From assembly GCF_910592395.1 (NCBI RefSeq), contig NC_088316.1, positions 16,988,001-17,052,000 of the forward strand: a DNA stretch of 64,000 nucleotides, given 5' to 3'. Numbering within the stretch: position 1 is the stretch's first letter; every line of letters starts with the position of its first letter. This document shows, one piece after another, positions 62,094-64,000 of this stretch. Both the position numbers and the translations under genes were made by a program. The notes under the pieces were generated by a model. It saw only the letters and a list, made by a program, of their open reading frames with translations, did not search any database and was not told where the DNA came from. This stretch comes from Lineus longissimus. Taxonomy: Eukaryota; Nemertea; Pilidiophora; Heteronemertea; Lineidae.

Positions 62094-64000
62094 CTGCAAA
62101 ATGATAAATATGCATGTTTAGTAACTCCAGAACATTCATAATGGAGCTCAAGACCCCTGCCCCGCAAACAAGCACTTTTTCTTGCTGTGACGCAACAAAA
62201 ATCACTCCTTGGTGGTGTCATCGCAGAATCTGAGATAAATCATATTCATAAGTCATCCTAAACAAGCCACAGATAGGTATTTTTTGTAGCATGCAACATC
62301 AGCTTCAAAATCACATGTCTGCACGGCACATAACCCAGCAGCGTTCTCAAATTGTGACCCAAGGCTTGATAATTGGGAGCATAATGATAATGTGGTTCAC
62401 CATTTTCCAACGAAGTGAGCTCGCACCAGTGTCACAGTCTCCAGGAGCGAGAAATCTGACCCCGCACTCGACTAGAACATGACACAGAATAAGGAAACAA
62501 GAACTTTCAGGATAGATTAAAACATTTTATTGCCCATACAAATGTCTTCTTTACTACACATAAAATAATAACCTAGTACTGAGTGAAGTGAAATAACACA
62601 AACAATGCAAGACTATAGAATAGAAGGGCCTACAATGAATAAAGTCTGTCTGCACCCTCGGACAGGCGGCCCCAACGGATCGACCTCTGGCAGCCCTATA
62701 CCAACGGAGAAAAGAACCCAATAACAGATTCAGACTGCTTTCGGCTGCAACCCTGGACAACAGAGGGTATAACTAAACCTTGCCACTTTTCAGTGTTAAG
62801 TTTGAGGTGTTTTAGAAACTTTTTCAGTCAAGGCATTCATGTTCAAATTTTTGTATCAAATGTGATTTTCGGAATGTGACGTGTTGGAGTAAAACTTTGC
62901 CAGAAACGAAATTCATGGTCACAAATTTAAAATAACACTTAAATCAAGCAAACTAAAGGAAAATGTTATCAAAATATTTATGTACAATCACTGCACTATA
63001 GATCTATACATTTGATTGGGAGCATCCTGTGTGAGAAAGGGACTAGGTCACTTTACAGCATGTTTCCTCTCTAACGGTATGCTAACTGGTGTGGCCATTG
63101 GAAAAGCAAGAAAGCAGCTAAAAAGTAGCCTACTTTTTGTGAACATTGATCCCAATTAAAAGTATGGATCCAAAGTGAGGATACACATGAAAAAGCACTA
63201 ACAGACCTAGTAGACATTGTGGGACACCTTCAGAAGAGCAATTTTGAGTGAAAACTACAATGCATTCTAAAACACGATACAAGCTCAAAAAATATATTAT
63301 TCTGGCCAGGCTTTGAAACCTGAGCATAAACAATTTATTACATGGATAATTAAGATTCAGATTCATTTGCAGTTTAATTCTAAGCTAAGATAACGAGAAA
63401 CAACCAGCCTATCGGAATTGGGCGCCTCGTGGCAAATCTTTTTCCAGAGAAAACATGGTAATAAAGTCATATGACGTCACTGGCGACAATATGGGTCACA
63501 CTTTAGTACCACTACTTTAACTCGGAAAGTCAATTGCCAGTGATGTTTTTCGAAACTTGTCACACTGTTGTCTGTTTTATTCAATTCTCATCGTCAAACA
63601 CAAAAGAAAAAATGAGACATTCTTGTTAAATTTTGCTTAATTTTCAGTGTTTTTTTTTCTGAAGTAGCACTCAATTCTAATAGGCTGAAGTTTTTATGTA
63701 CTTTTTTCAAAATAAAAATTAAATCGAAGTAATTTCAATTGGTTTTTCATACAAGTGTTAAAACTGATTACAATAAACCAGGAAATATTCCCATCTATTA
63801 TATTATTCCAGTTGGTGATTTTATGAAATGCCATTACTGACGTAGCTATACAGCACTCAGACAACCCTGTTACAGAAACTTTTTTTTTGCAAATTTCGCC
63901 AATCACCAAGCTTAATTAAAATGCACAAGAAAATTTGCCAGTTTATAGTAAACACAAAGAGTTGACAATTTATAGGGTCACAACAGACCATATTTTTGGA
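62094..64000. other. No exon recognised; probable intron of the HMG-box gene
   Basis: It is upstream of a phase-0 acceptor on the minus strand. A minus-strand AATAAA at 62525-62530 could mark the 3' end of another transcript, but no coding exon could be tied to it. Confidence 0.35.

Noticed and set aside
1-64000. Search for CRISPR arrays, operons, insertion sequences or a bacterial/viral defence-type system
   Set aside because: The DNA is clearly animal nuclear sequence with spliced genes; no prokaryotic gene, regularly spaced identical repeats, transposase or reverse transcriptase frame was found.

Overview
This is eukaryotic, metazoan genomic DNA. Genes are split by GT-AG introns of 0.1 to 14 kb, base composition is AT-rich, poly-A signals follow the genes, and minisatellites are common. 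There are no operons, ribosome binding sites, CRISPR arrays or prokaryotic genes. The palindrome TACATGTA recurs about 25 times, and the receptor gene is of a GRD-like GABA-A type best known from invertebrates. Together these suggest a marine invertebrate, probably a lophotrochozoan such as a mollusc; that placement is inference.

Layout. (1) 1-4.4 kb: no gene recognised, one approximately 120-bp direct duplication. (2) 4.4-39.1 kb, plus strand: one complete Cys-loop ligand-gated ion channel gene, GABA-A receptor family, GRD/alpha-like. Ten coding exons (511 aa) could be assembled with every intron phase matching. Exon 4 exists as two tandem 68-bp versions that can only be used one at a time. 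The pore residue just before M2 (-1') is Asp, a feature of cation-selective rather than chloride-selective channels. Introns 1-3 are long (7.1, 14.4 and 5.1 kb) and hold degenerate repeats. (3) 39.3-45.5 kb, minus strand: two tandem paralogous six-exon genes (276 and 235 aa) for small four-pass membrane proteins with PPxY-bearing cytoplasmic tails, LAPTM-like in architecture. The first is tail-to-tail with the GABA receptor gene. (4) 46.3-49.7 kb, minus: one very long exon encoding a somatomedin-B-domain, secretin/methuselah-like seven-transmembrane receptor; its 5' exon (signal peptide) was not found. (5) 49.7-57.5 kb: no gene recognised, but rich in tandem repeats (52.5, 53.7 and 56.0-57.3 kb). 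(6) 57.5-62.1 kb, minus: the 3' end of a gene for an HMG-box protein with a Ser/Asp/Glu-rich acidic tail. Three exons are visible and the 5' part lies upstream, probably beyond the window. (7) 62.1-64 kb: nothing clearly coding.

The genes are not an obvious functional cluster. The most noteworthy unit is the GRD-like channel, where a predicted cation-type selectivity filter coexists with a duplicated alternative exon in the ligand-binding domain, at the same place as the alternative exon 3 of insect Rdl. All calls come from reading the sequence by eye, without database searches.
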